Below are positions 27,599 through 36,680 of a DNA stretch of 64,000 bases, piece after piece; within the stretch, counting starts at the first letter, position 1; each line of letters opens with the position of its first letter. Where the stretch lies: the NCBI RefSeq assembly GCF_006065315.1, contig NZ_CP040749.1, positions 1,178,001 to 1,242,000 on the forward strand, read 5' to 3'. Under the pieces are notes generated by a model. That model was not told the origin of the DNA. It made no database searches and saw only the letters and a list, made by a program, of their open reading frames with translations. The position numbers and the translations under genes are program-made. The DNA comes from Aureibaculum algae. Its GTDB lineage: Bacteria; Bacteroidota; Bacteroidia; Flavobacteriales; Flavobacteriaceae.

Positions 27599-27992
27599 TT
27601 GTATTGATAGTCCCTGAAATGGTACAAGATAATTTTACGGTGTTGTAGATGGTACCGAATTTTTCAATGTTCTTTTTTAACAATTCGGTGTTCAACTTTT
27701 TATCGTTACTGTAGATTGTCAAATGGTAAATGATATGGTCCATTCTTGGCGGATGTTCAAGACGTGTAGCGTTTACCTCAAGTGTTGCTTTTGAATAGGA
27801 GAATTTCATCATAGCTGAAAATCGTTCTACGTTTTTAAGCATACAAGCAGCAAATGAACCCAAGAATAATTCAGCAGGATTTGGCAAGATTTCAGCAGTT
27901 TTTAACGTGGTACCGAAATCTATATTCGATTCTTTTATATGAATAACAGCATCTTTATTTGAGATTGAAGACGCTTTGATATGATAATTCAT
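27585..27992 (-). CDS. OsmC family protein
   Basis: A 135-residue OsmC/Ohr-fold protein. The two expected reactive cysteines are in GSFAACMLKNVERFS (about 46-60) and KLSCTISGTI near the C-terminus. These proteins reduce organic hydroperoxides or handle reactive thiol adducts. It overlaps the permease, so it is co-translated with the arsenical genes and may protect against oxidative by-products; that is inference. Confidence 0.88.
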   Translation of the reverse strand: MNYHIKASSISNKDAVIHIKESNIDFGTTLKTAEILPNPAELFLGSFAACMLKNVERFSAMMKFSYSKATLEVNATRLEHPPRMDHIIYHLTIYSNDKKLNTELLKKNIEKFGTIYNTVKLSCTISGTINTIENV

Positions 27993-28002
27993 AATATAAA
28001 AT

Positions 28003-28242
28003 TTATGATTTTAATAGCTCCAATACTTCATCTTTAGAGGGTATTCTACCTTTTATTGTAATAACATCATCAATTACTAATGCGGGTGTACTCATTACGT
28101 TGTATTTCATGATTTCCATGATATCTTCAACTTTTTCTAGGGTAGCATCAATATTGTTTTCTGAAATTGCATCTTTAACAACACTTGTCATTGATTGACA
28201 TTTTGGACAACCTGTACCTAATACTTTAATTACTTTACTCAT
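28003..28242 (-). CDS. Small CxxC thioredoxin-like protein (ArsE-like position)
   Basis: A 79-residue redox protein of the redox-active disulfide protein 2 type. The motif TGCPKCQSM holds C12 and C15. It lacks a signal peptide, so it is cytoplasmic. It lies 10 bases upstream of OsmC and directly after arsR. In known arsEFG operons a small redox protein, ArsE, occupies this role; the match in size and place makes that the best guess here. Confidence 0.82.
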   Translation of the reverse strand: MSKVIKVLGTGCPKCQSMTSVVKDAISENNIDATLEKVEDIMEIMKYNVMSTPALVIDDVITIKGRIPSKDEVLELLKS

Positions 28243-28258
28243 AATATTTAAATTTGTT

Positions 28259-28276
28259 TATCGCCAATAGGCGATA
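28259..28276. promoter_or_regulatory. TATCGCCAATAGGCGATA palindrome (putative ArsR operator)
   Basis: A perfect inverted repeat with 7-base arms and AATA loop, between the arsR stop and the thioredoxin-like gene. Its core ATCGCCAATAGGCGAT matches the plan ATCG-NN-AATR-NN-CGAT of the palindrome upstream of arsR at 28696-28711. The shared plan is why I call both operators. Confidence 0.5.
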
Positions 28277-28293
28277 TGATTATTAAAAAAATA

Positions 28294-28599
28294 TCAATCA
28301 AAAAATTGTTGGAATAATGTTTTTGCAATCTTCCAATTTTCTTGATCGATACAGTACTTTATTTTGGGCGGTTTTAATTCTCCTTGAATTAGACCCGCAT
28401 TTTTTAATTCTTTAAGATGTTGAGAAATTGTAGATTGTGCCAATGGAAATACTTCAACCAAATCTCCAGTGAAACAACAAGACTGGCTTTCAAGATGTTT
28501 TAAAATAGCAATACGTGTTGGATGTCCCAAAGCTTTAGCAAATCGGGCCAAATCTTCTGTGTTTTCCTTGTATTCTATATGTTCTAAACTTCTTTTCAT
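28294..28599 (-). CDS. arsR: ArsR/SmtB family transcriptional regulator
   Basis: A 101-residue winged-helix repressor. ALGHPTRIAILKHL begins the fold and AQSTISQHLKELKNAGLI is the recognition helix. C41 and C42 in ESQSCCFTGDL sit where ArsR-type proteins in this phylum carry the ligand cysteines, and a further Cys is in KYCID. It is the first gene of the operon that runs to the ArsG-like gene. Autoregulation through the palindromes at 28259-28276 and 28696-28711 is likely. Confidence 0.9.
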   Translation of the reverse strand: MKRSLEHIEYKENTEDLARFAKALGHPTRIAILKHLESQSCCFTGDLVEVFPLAQSTISQHLKELKNAGLIQGELKPPKIKYCIDQENWKIAKTLFQQFFD

Positions 28600-28695
28600 C
28601 TGATTATGTTTATTGGTTTTATCGGTTAAAAGTAGTTATCAATAAACAATTCTTTTAATACCAATTCATCCAATAAGGCTCATTTCATATTTACT

Positions 28696-28711
28696 ATCGT
28701 AAATGTACGAT
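28696..28711. promoter_or_regulatory. ATCGTAAATGTACGAT palindrome (putative ArsR operator)
   Basis: A perfect palindrome with 6-base arms (ATCGTA, TACGAT) about 97 bases upstream of the arsR start. It shares the plan ATCG-NN-AATR-NN-CGAT with the site at 28259-28276. This is the natural position for the main operator of the operon. Confidence 0.5.
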
Positions 28712-28722
28712 TAGTATTTTAA

Positions 28723-28748
28723 ATAAATGTAACCTAAGTTACATTTAT
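28723..28748. promoter_or_regulatory. ATAAATGTAAC-CTAA-GTTACATTTAT palindrome
   Basis: Perfect 11-base arms around CTAA, just upstream of the ArsR-type site. The core TGTAAC...GTTACA is of Crp/Fnr type and recalls the site at 20327-20342. It may serve the arsR operon. Beyond it, the gap up to 29024 shows no gene. Confidence 0.45.
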
Positions 28749-29024
28749 CTCATTTTACTTTTTCTTTGAGAGGTCTTTAGGAATAACATTTATTCTTAAG
28801 ATGTCTTTATTTTGGGCAGGTTCTTAAGGTTATGATATCACATATCAGAAAGACCAATTCATCTGTTTTATTTTTACCATACGAAGGTTGTAACTTTTAA
28901 AGTATTTGGTTATTTAATTGGTTTATAGTTTAAGATTTTACTGACACTTTTGGGTTTATAAGTAGGACGGAACATTCAATTAAAGTTAATCATTATTATA
29001 TTGTCGTGTTTCTTTTAAATGCGT

Positions 29025-31700
29025 CTAATTAATTTGAATAGTGTAAGTACCAGATTCTAAGTTCAAATGAATTAATCCATTTTCTTTATTAGTAATCAAT
29101 GGATGCATATTTTTTGATATGTTATTTGCCTTCAACGTAAGACGGCAAACACTATTTGGAGGTATTACGACATGATAATATATCTTACTACCAATTCTTT
29201 TCCATGAACTTGTTATTTCACCCTGTGGGGAATTGAATCTGGCTTCAAAATGATCTAATCCTTTTACAAAGTTCGGTTCAAGTATAAATTTTCTAAAACC
29301 GGGATTATTTGGGTCTGGTTTAATACCGCCAAGTGCTTTAAAATACCATGCACTTATTTCCCCAAACATAATATGATTGTGAGAAATGTCATTCTTTTCC
29401 TTTTCTAAATCCCAATTTTCAGGGAGGGTTTTAAATCCATTTACAATCCACCAGCCCCATGAAGGAAACGTTTCCTGCGAAGCCACTTCATAGGCTAATT
29501 CTGCATAGCCATTATCACTTAAAGCATTTAAAATAGTTTTGCTACCCAAGAGTCCAACATTAATGTGTTTCTTATCTTTGATTACCCTATCTGCCAAATT
29601 TTTGGCAACCAGTTTCTCTGCTCCCTCAGGGACCATTCCCCAATGAAGAGAGGTGCTGAGTTCGGTTTGTGATCCTTTACCATAAATGCCAGTTTCTTTG
29701 TTAAAGTATTTTTTATTGAAGGCAGATTTAATCTCTTCCGCCAGTTTTGAATAATGAACAAAATCAGCTTGATACCCCAAAAGTTTTGCGGCTTTAGCAA
29801 GAATAGAAACGTCAACAAAATAGTAAATGGAAGATGTATATTCAACAGGAGGTTTTGTTGTAACAGGTATCCAGTCTCCTAAGCCCCAAGTAGTCAAATT
29901 GTCTTCACTTATTTCGGTAATGTGATCTACATACCTTTTTATGTTTAAATAACAATTTTCCAATAGTGTAGAATCACCGTAAAATAAATAGATGTTCCAT
30001 GGTATAATTGCGATGGTGCTTGTCCAATCAGGACCATTGCCCCAATCATATCCCCATCCACTTGATGGAATAATAGATGGCAGAACACCGTTTGCTTGTT
30101 GTTCGTCCCTATGGTCTTCAAGCCATTTTTCATAGATTGTAATTCCATCAAAATTATAAAGCCCCGTTTCATTTGCTATATGGGCATCTCCTGTCCAACC
30201 ATTTTTTTCTCGTTGAGGACAGTCTGTTGGGTAACCGAATAGATTTGATAAATACGAGTTATTTGTAGCTTCCCAAATTTTATTCAAGGTGTTGTTTGAA
30301 CTATTTATATAACCAATTTTTGGTACATCACTATGCAATACTATACCTGTCAAACTTTCTTTTGTGAGTTCTATTGGCTGGCTACTGTTTACCTCAACAT
30401 ACTGAAAGCCTTTATAATTAAATTTTGGAGAAAATGTTTCAATTCCTTCACCTTTTAGGGTGTAGATATCTGTTTGAAACGGATCTGTATTGTCTGTAGG
30501 TCTATAATGAAGGTCAATGTTTGATAAATTTAAGTTTCCTTTATTGTCAAGAATCTCCGAATGAATTAATCTAATTTCAGTTTGTGGTTGTCCTGAAACA
30601 CTGAGTTTTGTCACTCCTGAAATGTTTCTGCCTAAATCAAAAATATATTTTTTATCACTTATTTTTCGAATACTTTTTGGTATTATTTCTTCCATAGCTC
30701 GGATTGGATGCAATTGCTGAGAAACAATATTTTTTGAAGGTGCCTGGGTAACTATGCTATTTTTCCATAGCGTATCATTAAAGCTAACTTTATTATAACC
30801 ATCTTCTTCAAGGTTCGCATTGTACTGTTCTCCAGTATAAATGCTGTTTAGTACAACAGGACTTAAAGATGTTTTCCAACTTTTATCGGTAGAAACAATT
30901 TCTATGGTTCCATCAGTATATTCCAACCTTAGATCTAAACAGAACCGGGGTCTTCCTCTCCATAAAGCTTCATGAAAATTCCAAACGGCAGTTGATTGAT
31001 GGTTATACCAACCGTTTCCTAACAATATACTTATGGCATTCTTTTTCTTGAGTAAATTGGTAATGTCGTAGGTAACATATAGATTTCTAACGTCAAAACG
31101 TGTAAATGTAGGATCAAGTTGGTGATCTCCAACTCTAGCACCATTTAGTTCAAGTTCGTACAATCCAGCTACCGCAGTATAAATGTAGGCGGATTTCAAT
31201 TCTTTAGAAAGGGTAAATTCTTTTCTAAAATAGGCTGCTGGTTTTAATGAAATATCATTGGTATCCATAATCCATGATCCTTTCCAATTGGATGATTGCA
31301 TCATTCCAGTCCTGAAACTAGCCACCTTGGGGGTAGAGTGCCGTTTATTGTCCTTATCCCACACAGTTACCGCCCAATAATAGGTTGTAAACGGTAATAG
31401 TTGATTGCCTGTATAGCGTCTTAAAGTTGCGTTGCTTGACATTTTGCCAGTATTCCATATTTTGCCAATTCCTTCGGCCACATTGGACGAATCAGTATCT
31501 ATCACTATTTGGTAAGATGATTGTAATGCACCGTTCCTTTTATCTTCTATTTTCCAGGTAAATCGAGGGTTTTTGACATCAACGGCGATTGGGTTTTTCA
31601 AATACTCACAACGTAAATTACTTGCACTAAATTCATTCGTTTGGCTAAGAGTTATAGTTGACATAAATAAAAATGTCAATAATAAATAATGATATTTCAT
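29025..31700 (-). CDS. Alpha-L-rhamnosidase (GH78), exported
   Basis: An 891-residue glycosidase that releases terminal alpha-L-rhamnose. A signal peptide covers about residues 1-19 (LLLTFLFMSTITLSQ). N-terminal beta-sandwich modules (about 25-440, including RCEYLKNPIAVDVKNPRFTW) precede the (alpha/alpha)6 catalytic barrel. The GH78 core is seen in DCPQREKNGWTGDAH, which carries catalytic acidic residues, and in the later SWGWWIVNGFKTLPENWD. A C-terminal beta domain ends the protein. It lies near a GH76 enzyme but without SusC/SusD genes. Confidence 0.93.
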   Translation of the reverse strand: MKYHYLLLTFLFMSTITLSQTNEFSASNLRCEYLKNPIAVDVKNPRFTWKIEDKRNGALQSSYQIVIDTDSSNVAEGIGKIWNTGKMSSNATLRRYTGNQLLPFTTYYWAVTVWDKDNKRHSTPKVASFRTGMMQSSNWKGSWIMDTNDISLKPAAYFRKEFTLSKELKSAYIYTAVAGLYELELNGARVGDHQLDPTFTRFDVRNLYVTYDITNLLKKKNAISILLGNGWYNHQSTAVWNFHEALWRGRPRFCLDLRLEYTDGTIEIVSTDKSWKTSLSPVVLNSIYTGEQYNANLEEDGYNKVSFNDTLWKNSIVTQAPSKNIVSQQLHPIRAMEEIIPKSIRKISDKKYIFDLGRNISGVTKLSVSGQPQTEIRLIHSEILDNKGNLNLSNIDLHYRPTDNTDPFQTDIYTLKGEGIETFSPKFNYKGFQYVEVNSSQPIELTKESLTGIVLHSDVPKIGYINSSNNTLNKIWEATNNSYLSNLFGYPTDCPQREKNGWTGDAHIANETGLYNFDGITIYEKWLEDHRDEQQANGVLPSIIPSSGWGYDWGNGPDWTSTIAIIPWNIYLFYGDSTLLENCYLNIKRYVDHITEISEDNLTTWGLGDWIPVTTKPPVEYTSSIYYFVDVSILAKAAKLLGYQADFVHYSKLAEEIKSAFNKKYFNKETGIYGKGSQTELSTSLHWGMVPEGAEKLVAKNLADRVIKDKKHINVGLLGSKTILNALSDNGYAELAYEVASQETFPSWGWWIVNGFKTLPENWDLEKEKNDISHNHIMFGEISAWYFKALGGIKPDPNNPGFRKFILEPNFVKGLDHFEARFNSPQGEITSSWKRIGSKIYYHVVIPPNSVCRLTLKANNISKNMHPLITNKENGLIHLNLESGTYTIQIN

Positions 31701-31790
31701 GTTCTACTCTATTGTTATGTTAAATAACCCAATTTTTTATCTATCTATTATATCCTTTTCATATGAAACACAATAGGTTTGAAATAATTA

Positions 31791-31950
31791 GTTCGTGATT
31801 AAGCACCTAATTTAGCAAATAAAAACTTTCTCGACGCTTCGGGAGAAATTCCGAAGTCAATAAACGTAATTCTCGATGCTCTAAAGTTTATAAATAGACA
31901 AGAATTAGCAATTGTATTTATAGGGTCTATCTAAGATTGTCTTTTGCATT
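31791..31950 (-). repeat. Hairpin-type accessory-region repeat, copy A
   Basis: Read on the plus strand, this copy contains AGCACCTAATTTAGCAAATA, then CTCGACGCTTCGGGAG (31840-31855), then CGTAATTCTCGATGCTCTAA, then CAAGAATTAGCAATTGTATT. The first two blocks are shared with copies B, C and D. It separates the GH78 and GH76 genes. Confidence 0.55.
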
Positions 31951-31985
31951 ACTATATTGCAATGGTTGAGGTCGTTAACAGATTC

Positions 31986-33089
31986 TTAATTACTACCACT
32001 TACAATCATTGCGGCATTAAAAGCATCAAGTGCAGAGCTTTGGCTTGATGCATCGGTTTTTTTTGGATGAGCATTCCATATACCACCTATTTCATTATTT
32101 GATGAATCTCTGGCGACAGACCAAATAACATCGGCATTTTTTAAAATAAACGTTTTGTACGCTGTTCTTGGCGACGTAGCGTATAGAAATCCCAGATGTC
32201 GCATGAAAATGCCTTTAAATTGAGTAGCGTCACCATTAAGCTTTGGTTCTTTTGGGTCTTTTAGAATTCCATTTTCATAAACCATATGTGTAATGGTAGC
32301 ATTAGCAATTTTATGAGCCAAGTCTAACAACAACTCATCATTTTTTTCTTTATATAATTCTACTAATGCACTCAAAATCATACCTTGATTATACGTGTGT
32401 AAACTTCCAACGCTTACTTCGCACTGCTTATTTAAACCATTTTCTACAAGATGTTTTTCATTTAACATTCCCGAATTCATAAACCATTCTAAGGTGTCTT
32501 CTGCCCATACAAGATAATTTTTTCCAAGTGTTTCGCCTCCACCTCTTTGATGTAAACGTATTGCACTCAGCATAAATAGTTCATTTTGTACTGCTGATTT
32601 ACCAATCTTTGGTTTTTTCCAATAGATACCACCGTCACAAACATCATCCCAGCCAGTTGCCATGTCATTAAAAGTGATGCGTGCCATTTTTAGGTATTTG
32701 TCATCATTTGTAAGATCATAGGCATTTATCCAAGCTAATACCCACCAACCCTCATCATCGTAATAGTCATTGATATAATTTCGGCAAATCCAATTGTCCT
32801 TAGGGTCAGGCATTTCAACTTCAAATTCTTTACAGGTCTCAAAAGAATTTTCAACAACATCCAGATACTCCTTAGAACCTGTTATTCTAGAATAATCAAT
32901 AATTGCAGTCAATGCGTTGGCTGCATTCCACCAACTTGTGGTGTCATATAGGCCAGTCTCTATATTATACCACTTTTGCAACGTAGTAATTGTAGCATCT
33001 GCATATTCATTATACTGCTTGTTTTTTTTACAGGAATGGAGTAGCAGGCTCATGATGATAACAATTACAAATACAGTTGTCTTTTTCAT
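31986..33089 (-). CDS. Glycoside hydrolase family 76 (alpha-1,6-mannanase-like) lipoprotein
   Basis: A 367-residue exported enzyme. The lipoprotein signal ends in LHSC (C20). The fold is an (alpha/alpha)6 barrel. Its consecutive catalytic Asp pair is in NDYYDDEGWWVLAW (about 108-121), and WDDVCDGGIYWKK follows. GH76 enzymes cut alpha-1,6-mannan. It is next to the rhamnosidase with one repeat copy between them; the two may act on the same heteropolysaccharide, though nothing proves it. Confidence 0.88.
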   Translation of the reverse strand: MKKTTVFVIVIIMSLLLHSCKKNKQYNEYADATITTLQKWYNIETGLYDTTSWWNAANALTAIIDYSRITGSKEYLDVVENSFETCKEFEVEMPDPKDNWICRNYINDYYDDEGWWVLAWINAYDLTNDDKYLKMARITFNDMATGWDDVCDGGIYWKKPKIGKSAVQNELFMLSAIRLHQRGGGETLGKNYLVWAEDTLEWFMNSGMLNEKHLVENGLNKQCEVSVGSLHTYNQGMILSALVELYKEKNDELLLDLAHKIANATITHMVYENGILKDPKEPKLNGDATQFKGIFMRHLGFLYATSPRTAYKTFILKNADVIWSVARDSSNNEIGGIWNAHPKKTDASSQSSALDAFNAAMIVSGSN

Positions 33090-33168
33090 ATTTTTATAAC
33101 TAATTTATTGTTTTTATTTTAAGTTTTTAATCTCAGATCTGTATGTTGCTTAGTTTTTCTTTCCGTAT

Positions 33169-33561
33169 TTAAAAAGCAATGTCAAAAATGATATTAGAAC
33201 AATAAAACCCTGATTTTTCAATTGCTTTTTTTGAAGCGATATTATCCAAAGTTGTTGAACAAATCGGTTTTCTACCGGATTTTAATACTCTATTCACTTG
33301 CATTTTCATTATTTGTGTTGCAATTCCTTTACCTTGATAATTTTTGTTTACGATAATTCCTAAATCGGCAATCTCGGGTTGTGAATCACTCATTCTACAT
33401 TCACTCGTGGCAATGATAACATCCGATTCCTTAATCATAAAAATCTCTTTTCTAGAAACAAGGTTTTCAGTATAACCAAAAGTATCATCCATTCCAACCT
33501 GTTCTTTCAAAAAAGTTTTAATAGTTGTAATATCATTTGGTGAAACTAATTCTATATTCAA
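33169..33561 (-). CDS. GNAT family N-acetyltransferase
   Basis: A 130-residue acetyltransferase. The acetyl-CoA site is in NKNYQGKGIATQIMKMQV (about 74-91), and ASKKAIEKSGFYCSN is the usual C-terminal GNAT helix and strand. The substrate is unknown. It is a stand-alone accessory gene between the GH76 enzyme and the leucine-rich-repeat protein. Confidence 0.88.
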   Translation of the reverse strand: MNIELVSPNDITTIKTFLKEQVGMDDTFGYTENLVSRKEIFMIKESDVIIATSECRMSDSQPEIADLGIIVNKNYQGKGIATQIMKMQVNRVLKSGRKPICSTTLDNIASKKAIEKSGFYCSNIIFDIAF

Positions 33562-34078
33562 TGTTGAATTTACCTTAATTGCTGTATTTAAATGCTCAAA
33601 ACAGAAGGTATTTACCCTGGTAGATTTAGAATAAAATAAGCATGCATTGAAACCAATAGGTTCATTTTTATTTTTTTTTGTTAAAATTTCGTGTTTATTT
33701 TTATTGTCTCGTGCTATAACATGGCTACAGGGTAATCTCGGAGCCTCGGGATAATTTAAACTAATAATTTATGCTATAAATTTAGATGCCATATGGGGTA
33801 TTTTAAAGTCTAAAGATAAGTGTAATCTTATTTCATTCAATAAATTAAAACAATTTTTAACTGTTTTTAGCTCCTTTTATTGTTGTGATATCGGTATTTT
33901 TATTCAAATCATCTTTTATATATTGATGCAACTCTTATTAAATTTAATAGCTGTCGTAATTGAATAACATCTCCTTTGTATCAAAGTAAATAAGTCACAA
34001 AAATTAATTCAAAACACCTAACGAATTTGCTCGAATAAAGTTTTTTAATAACCTAAAATCAATACTTATCATATTGCT
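33562..34078. other. 517-base gene-free stretch
   Basis: No ORF of note. It holds a short GC-richer patch near 33733-33755 (CTCGGAGCCTCGGGAT), which recalls the GC block of copies A-D but is degraded. On the minus strand the motif CGTTAGGTG occurs near 34020. I see nothing else. Confidence 0.45.
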
Positions 34079-36400
34079 TTATTCATAAATTCTTAGCTCA
34101 TTATAAAATTCTTCAAAGGTTTCATAAACAACATCAAACTGGGTTGTATAATCAAAAATTACAACGGGATATTTAGGGGAACTTGTATCTACAAACAATA
34201 CATATTCACAGAACGAATCAAATAATTTAACCCGCTCTAAATCAACAGCAGCTAAGGCAACGTATTGCGGGAATCTTACCAATAATTCTTCATCAAAATT
34301 CTTCATTTCGAGCATCCCTAACATATCATAAAAAGAATCAAATTCATCTAAACGAAAAGTCATATCACCAAATTCTAAAGGATCGCCAATTTCACAAGTC
34401 ATCCCTTGTGGTTTTTCTTCTAATGCTTGGAATTTTAGATAACATGCTTTGTACCTAGCGAGATCAGCATCAGATATGACCTCTTTTTCAATTGGAATAT
34501 TATTCCCTTCGTGCTTTAAATCACGCAATTTCGGAAGGTTTTCAAGTGGCTTAATGTCTACGATTTGGTTATTATTAAGCATAAGAATTTCTAGTCCCAC
34601 CAAATTCTTTAAAGCATCAATCGTTTTAATTTCATTGTCATTTAGACGAAGTGAATAGAGCCCATCCATATTTTCGATCGGCTTTAAATTTGAGATTCTA
34701 TTTTCATTTAATTTTAAATAGGTTAGATCAATAGAATGATGAAGAAAGGAAATATCCTCAATCTCATTATAGCTTAAATTTAAATCAATTAAATGCGTTT
34801 TATCTTCTAATCCTGTACCATCCGAGATCTCATTCGATGATAAATCCAATTCAGTAAGTCGACTTAGATCTTTTAAGGCTTTTACACTTGTTATTTCATT
34901 GGTTTCAAGATTTAAATTGTTCAATAAAGTGAGCTTCGCCAATGGTTCCAGGTCGGAAATTTCATTGTCGCTTAAATTTAAGAACAGTAAATCGTGTAAA
35001 GGCTCTAAAAAGCTGATATCCTCTAAGTCATTACCAGATAGATCTAATTTTCTGATACTTGATAAGCTGTTGATAAAACTAAAGTCTTCAATATCTGTGG
35101 ATTCTAAAATCAAAGAAGTTAGTCTTGTTAAGGCTGCTAATGGTTGAGAATCACTCAATGAATTCGAAGAAAGATCGAGTGTTGTCAGTTGAGAAAAGCC
35201 CTCTAAAAATTGTATGTCTGTGATTTTATTGTCCGATAAATCTAAGTGTTTTAGTCCTTTTAGACTGTCAAAAAAATCAAAGGTCTTAATTTTAGCATTT
35301 TTGAGTATTAAGGATTCAAGCTGAAGTTGCCCCAAAAAACTAAAGTCGGAAATTCGAGTTCTTTCCAAGTTCAAAGAGGTGAGCTTTGTTAAGCCTGCTA
35401 ATGGCAATGAATTAGTGATTTTAGTTCGAGATAGATCTAGTGTTGTTAGCTCGGGTAAGGATTCTAAAAACGTCATATCCTCTATTTGATTCCTAGACAA
35501 ATCGAGGTGCTTAAGCCCTTTTAGACTTTCAAAAATTTCAAAAGCCTCAATATTAGCATCGCTAAGGCTTAAGGATTCAAGTTGCATTTTTCCTAAAAAT
35601 TTAAAATCGGAAATTTTTGTTATGCCCAATTTTAAAGCGGTCAGTTTTGTTAAATCTTCGAAAGGCTTTGAATCACTGATTGCAGTATAAGATAGATCTA
35701 GTGTCGTTAGTTGCGGTAGATGATCTAAAAAGCTCAGATCCTCGAAACTGTTCATCGACAAATTAAGCTCTATTAGATGCGGTAAGCTGTCTGAAATCTT
35801 CACCTCAGTGATGTAGTTCCTCGACAAATCTAGGTACCTTAACTGGGTTAAGCCATCTAAAAAATTTACCTCCGTAATTTTGTTCATCGGCAATTCGAGG
35901 TGCTGTAACTCCTTTAGATTCTTTAAAAAACCAAAATCTTTAATATATGCTCCTTCGAGTGTTAACGATTCAAGATTAAGCTTTCCTAAAAAATCAAAAT
36001 CCTTCAGCTTATCTTCATAACGAATGGACAGCGATTTCAATTTAGGGAGCTGCTCCAAAAATGTGAAACTTGTGATTTTATTTTCAATGAATTTCAAAGC
36101 GGAAAGATTTGGTAGACTCGCCAAAATCTTAAAATCTTGAATCTTACAATACGAAAAATCAATGCTTGCTACATTCTGTAAATTTGCTAAAGTTTTTAAA
36201 TCGGTAGTTGTAATTCGATGAAGCCTTAAGGTCTGTAAATTTGTTAATTCCTTGATGAAATCAAACTCAGAAAGATCTTCGCCTGAAATAGTAAGATCGA
36301 CAATCTGTCCTTTATCATTGAGTCGAAAACTGTTACTGTAAGGTGCGTTTTCTTTAAAATTTGCATTCTCTAAACGTTCTATTGCTTTTTTATCTGGCAT
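34079..36400 (-). CDS. Leucine-rich-repeat protein with internally duplicated LRR block
   Basis: A 773-residue cytoplasmic-looking protein with no signal peptide. Residues about 45-640 are roughly two dozen 21-22-residue LRRs of the SDS22/internalin type (pattern LxxLxLSxNxIxDxxFLExL). In the middle, an 87-residue unit of four LRRs is repeated; units begin LTTLDLSYTAISDS, LTTLDLSRTKITNS and LTTLDLSSNSLSDS. A C-terminal domain (about 650-773) is not LRR and ends VVIFDYTTQFDVVYETFEEF, recalling SUKH/SMI1-KNR4 domains, a possible immunity-type fold. The partner is unknown. Confidence 0.85.
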   Translation of the reverse strand: MPDKKAIERLENANFKENAPYSNSFRLNDKGQIVDLTISGEDLSEFDFIKELTNLQTLRLHRITTTDLKTLANLQNVASIDFSYCKIQDFKILASLPNLSALKFIENKITSFTFLEQLPKLKSLSIRYEDKLKDFDFLGKLNLESLTLEGAYIKDFGFLKNLKELQHLELPMNKITEVNFLDGLTQLRYLDLSRNYITEVKISDSLPHLIELNLSMNSFEDLSFLDHLPQLTTLDLSYTAISDSKPFEDLTKLTALKLGITKISDFKFLGKMQLESLSLSDANIEAFEIFESLKGLKHLDLSRNQIEDMTFLESLPELTTLDLSRTKITNSLPLAGLTKLTSLNLERTRISDFSFLGQLQLESLILKNAKIKTFDFFDSLKGLKHLDLSDNKITDIQFLEGFSQLTTLDLSSNSLSDSQPLAALTRLTSLILESTDIEDFSFINSLSSIRKLDLSGNDLEDISFLEPLHDLLFLNLSDNEISDLEPLAKLTLLNNLNLETNEITSVKALKDLSRLTELDLSSNEISDGTGLEDKTHLIDLNLSYNEIEDISFLHHSIDLTYLKLNENRISNLKPIENMDGLYSLRLNDNEIKTIDALKNLVGLEILMLNNNQIVDIKPLENLPKLRDLKHEGNNIPIEKEVISDADLARYKACYLKFQALEEKPQGMTCEIGDPLEFGDMTFRLDEFDSFYDMLGMLEMKNFDEELLVRFPQYVALAAVDLERVKLFDSFCEYVLFVDTSSPKYPVVIFDYTTQFDVVYETFEEFYNELRIYE

Positions 36401-36520
36401 ATTTCTTGACTAAATTTTTTAATGTAAAAGGTTCACTGAACGTCCTCTAGTTACGCTGTCATTTTTATAGGGATACTTTTTGATTATTGTATACCTATTT
36501 TAGGACGGGTCATAGAAAAG

Positions 36521-36578
36521 TATAACGGTCATGTATAAGGTTTGTTGCGTGTTCTAGGTACCTAACTTAGCAAAAATG
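36521..36578 (-). repeat. Hairpin-type accessory-region repeat, copy B (partial)
   Basis: Contains GTATAAGGTTTGTTGCGTGT then TCTAGGTACCTAACTTAGCA, matching copy D almost base for base over its first 40 bases. The GC-rich middle block is absent, so it is a partial copy. It lies just upstream of the LRR gene. Confidence 0.5.
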
Positions 36579-36680
36579 GATTAAAGGGGAATTGGTTAAT
36601 ACATCAGCTTAGCGAACTGGTGTTAGTAATGTATGTAAATAATTTTACTTGCGTTGCACCTCCGTCCTTGTCGGTAGTAG

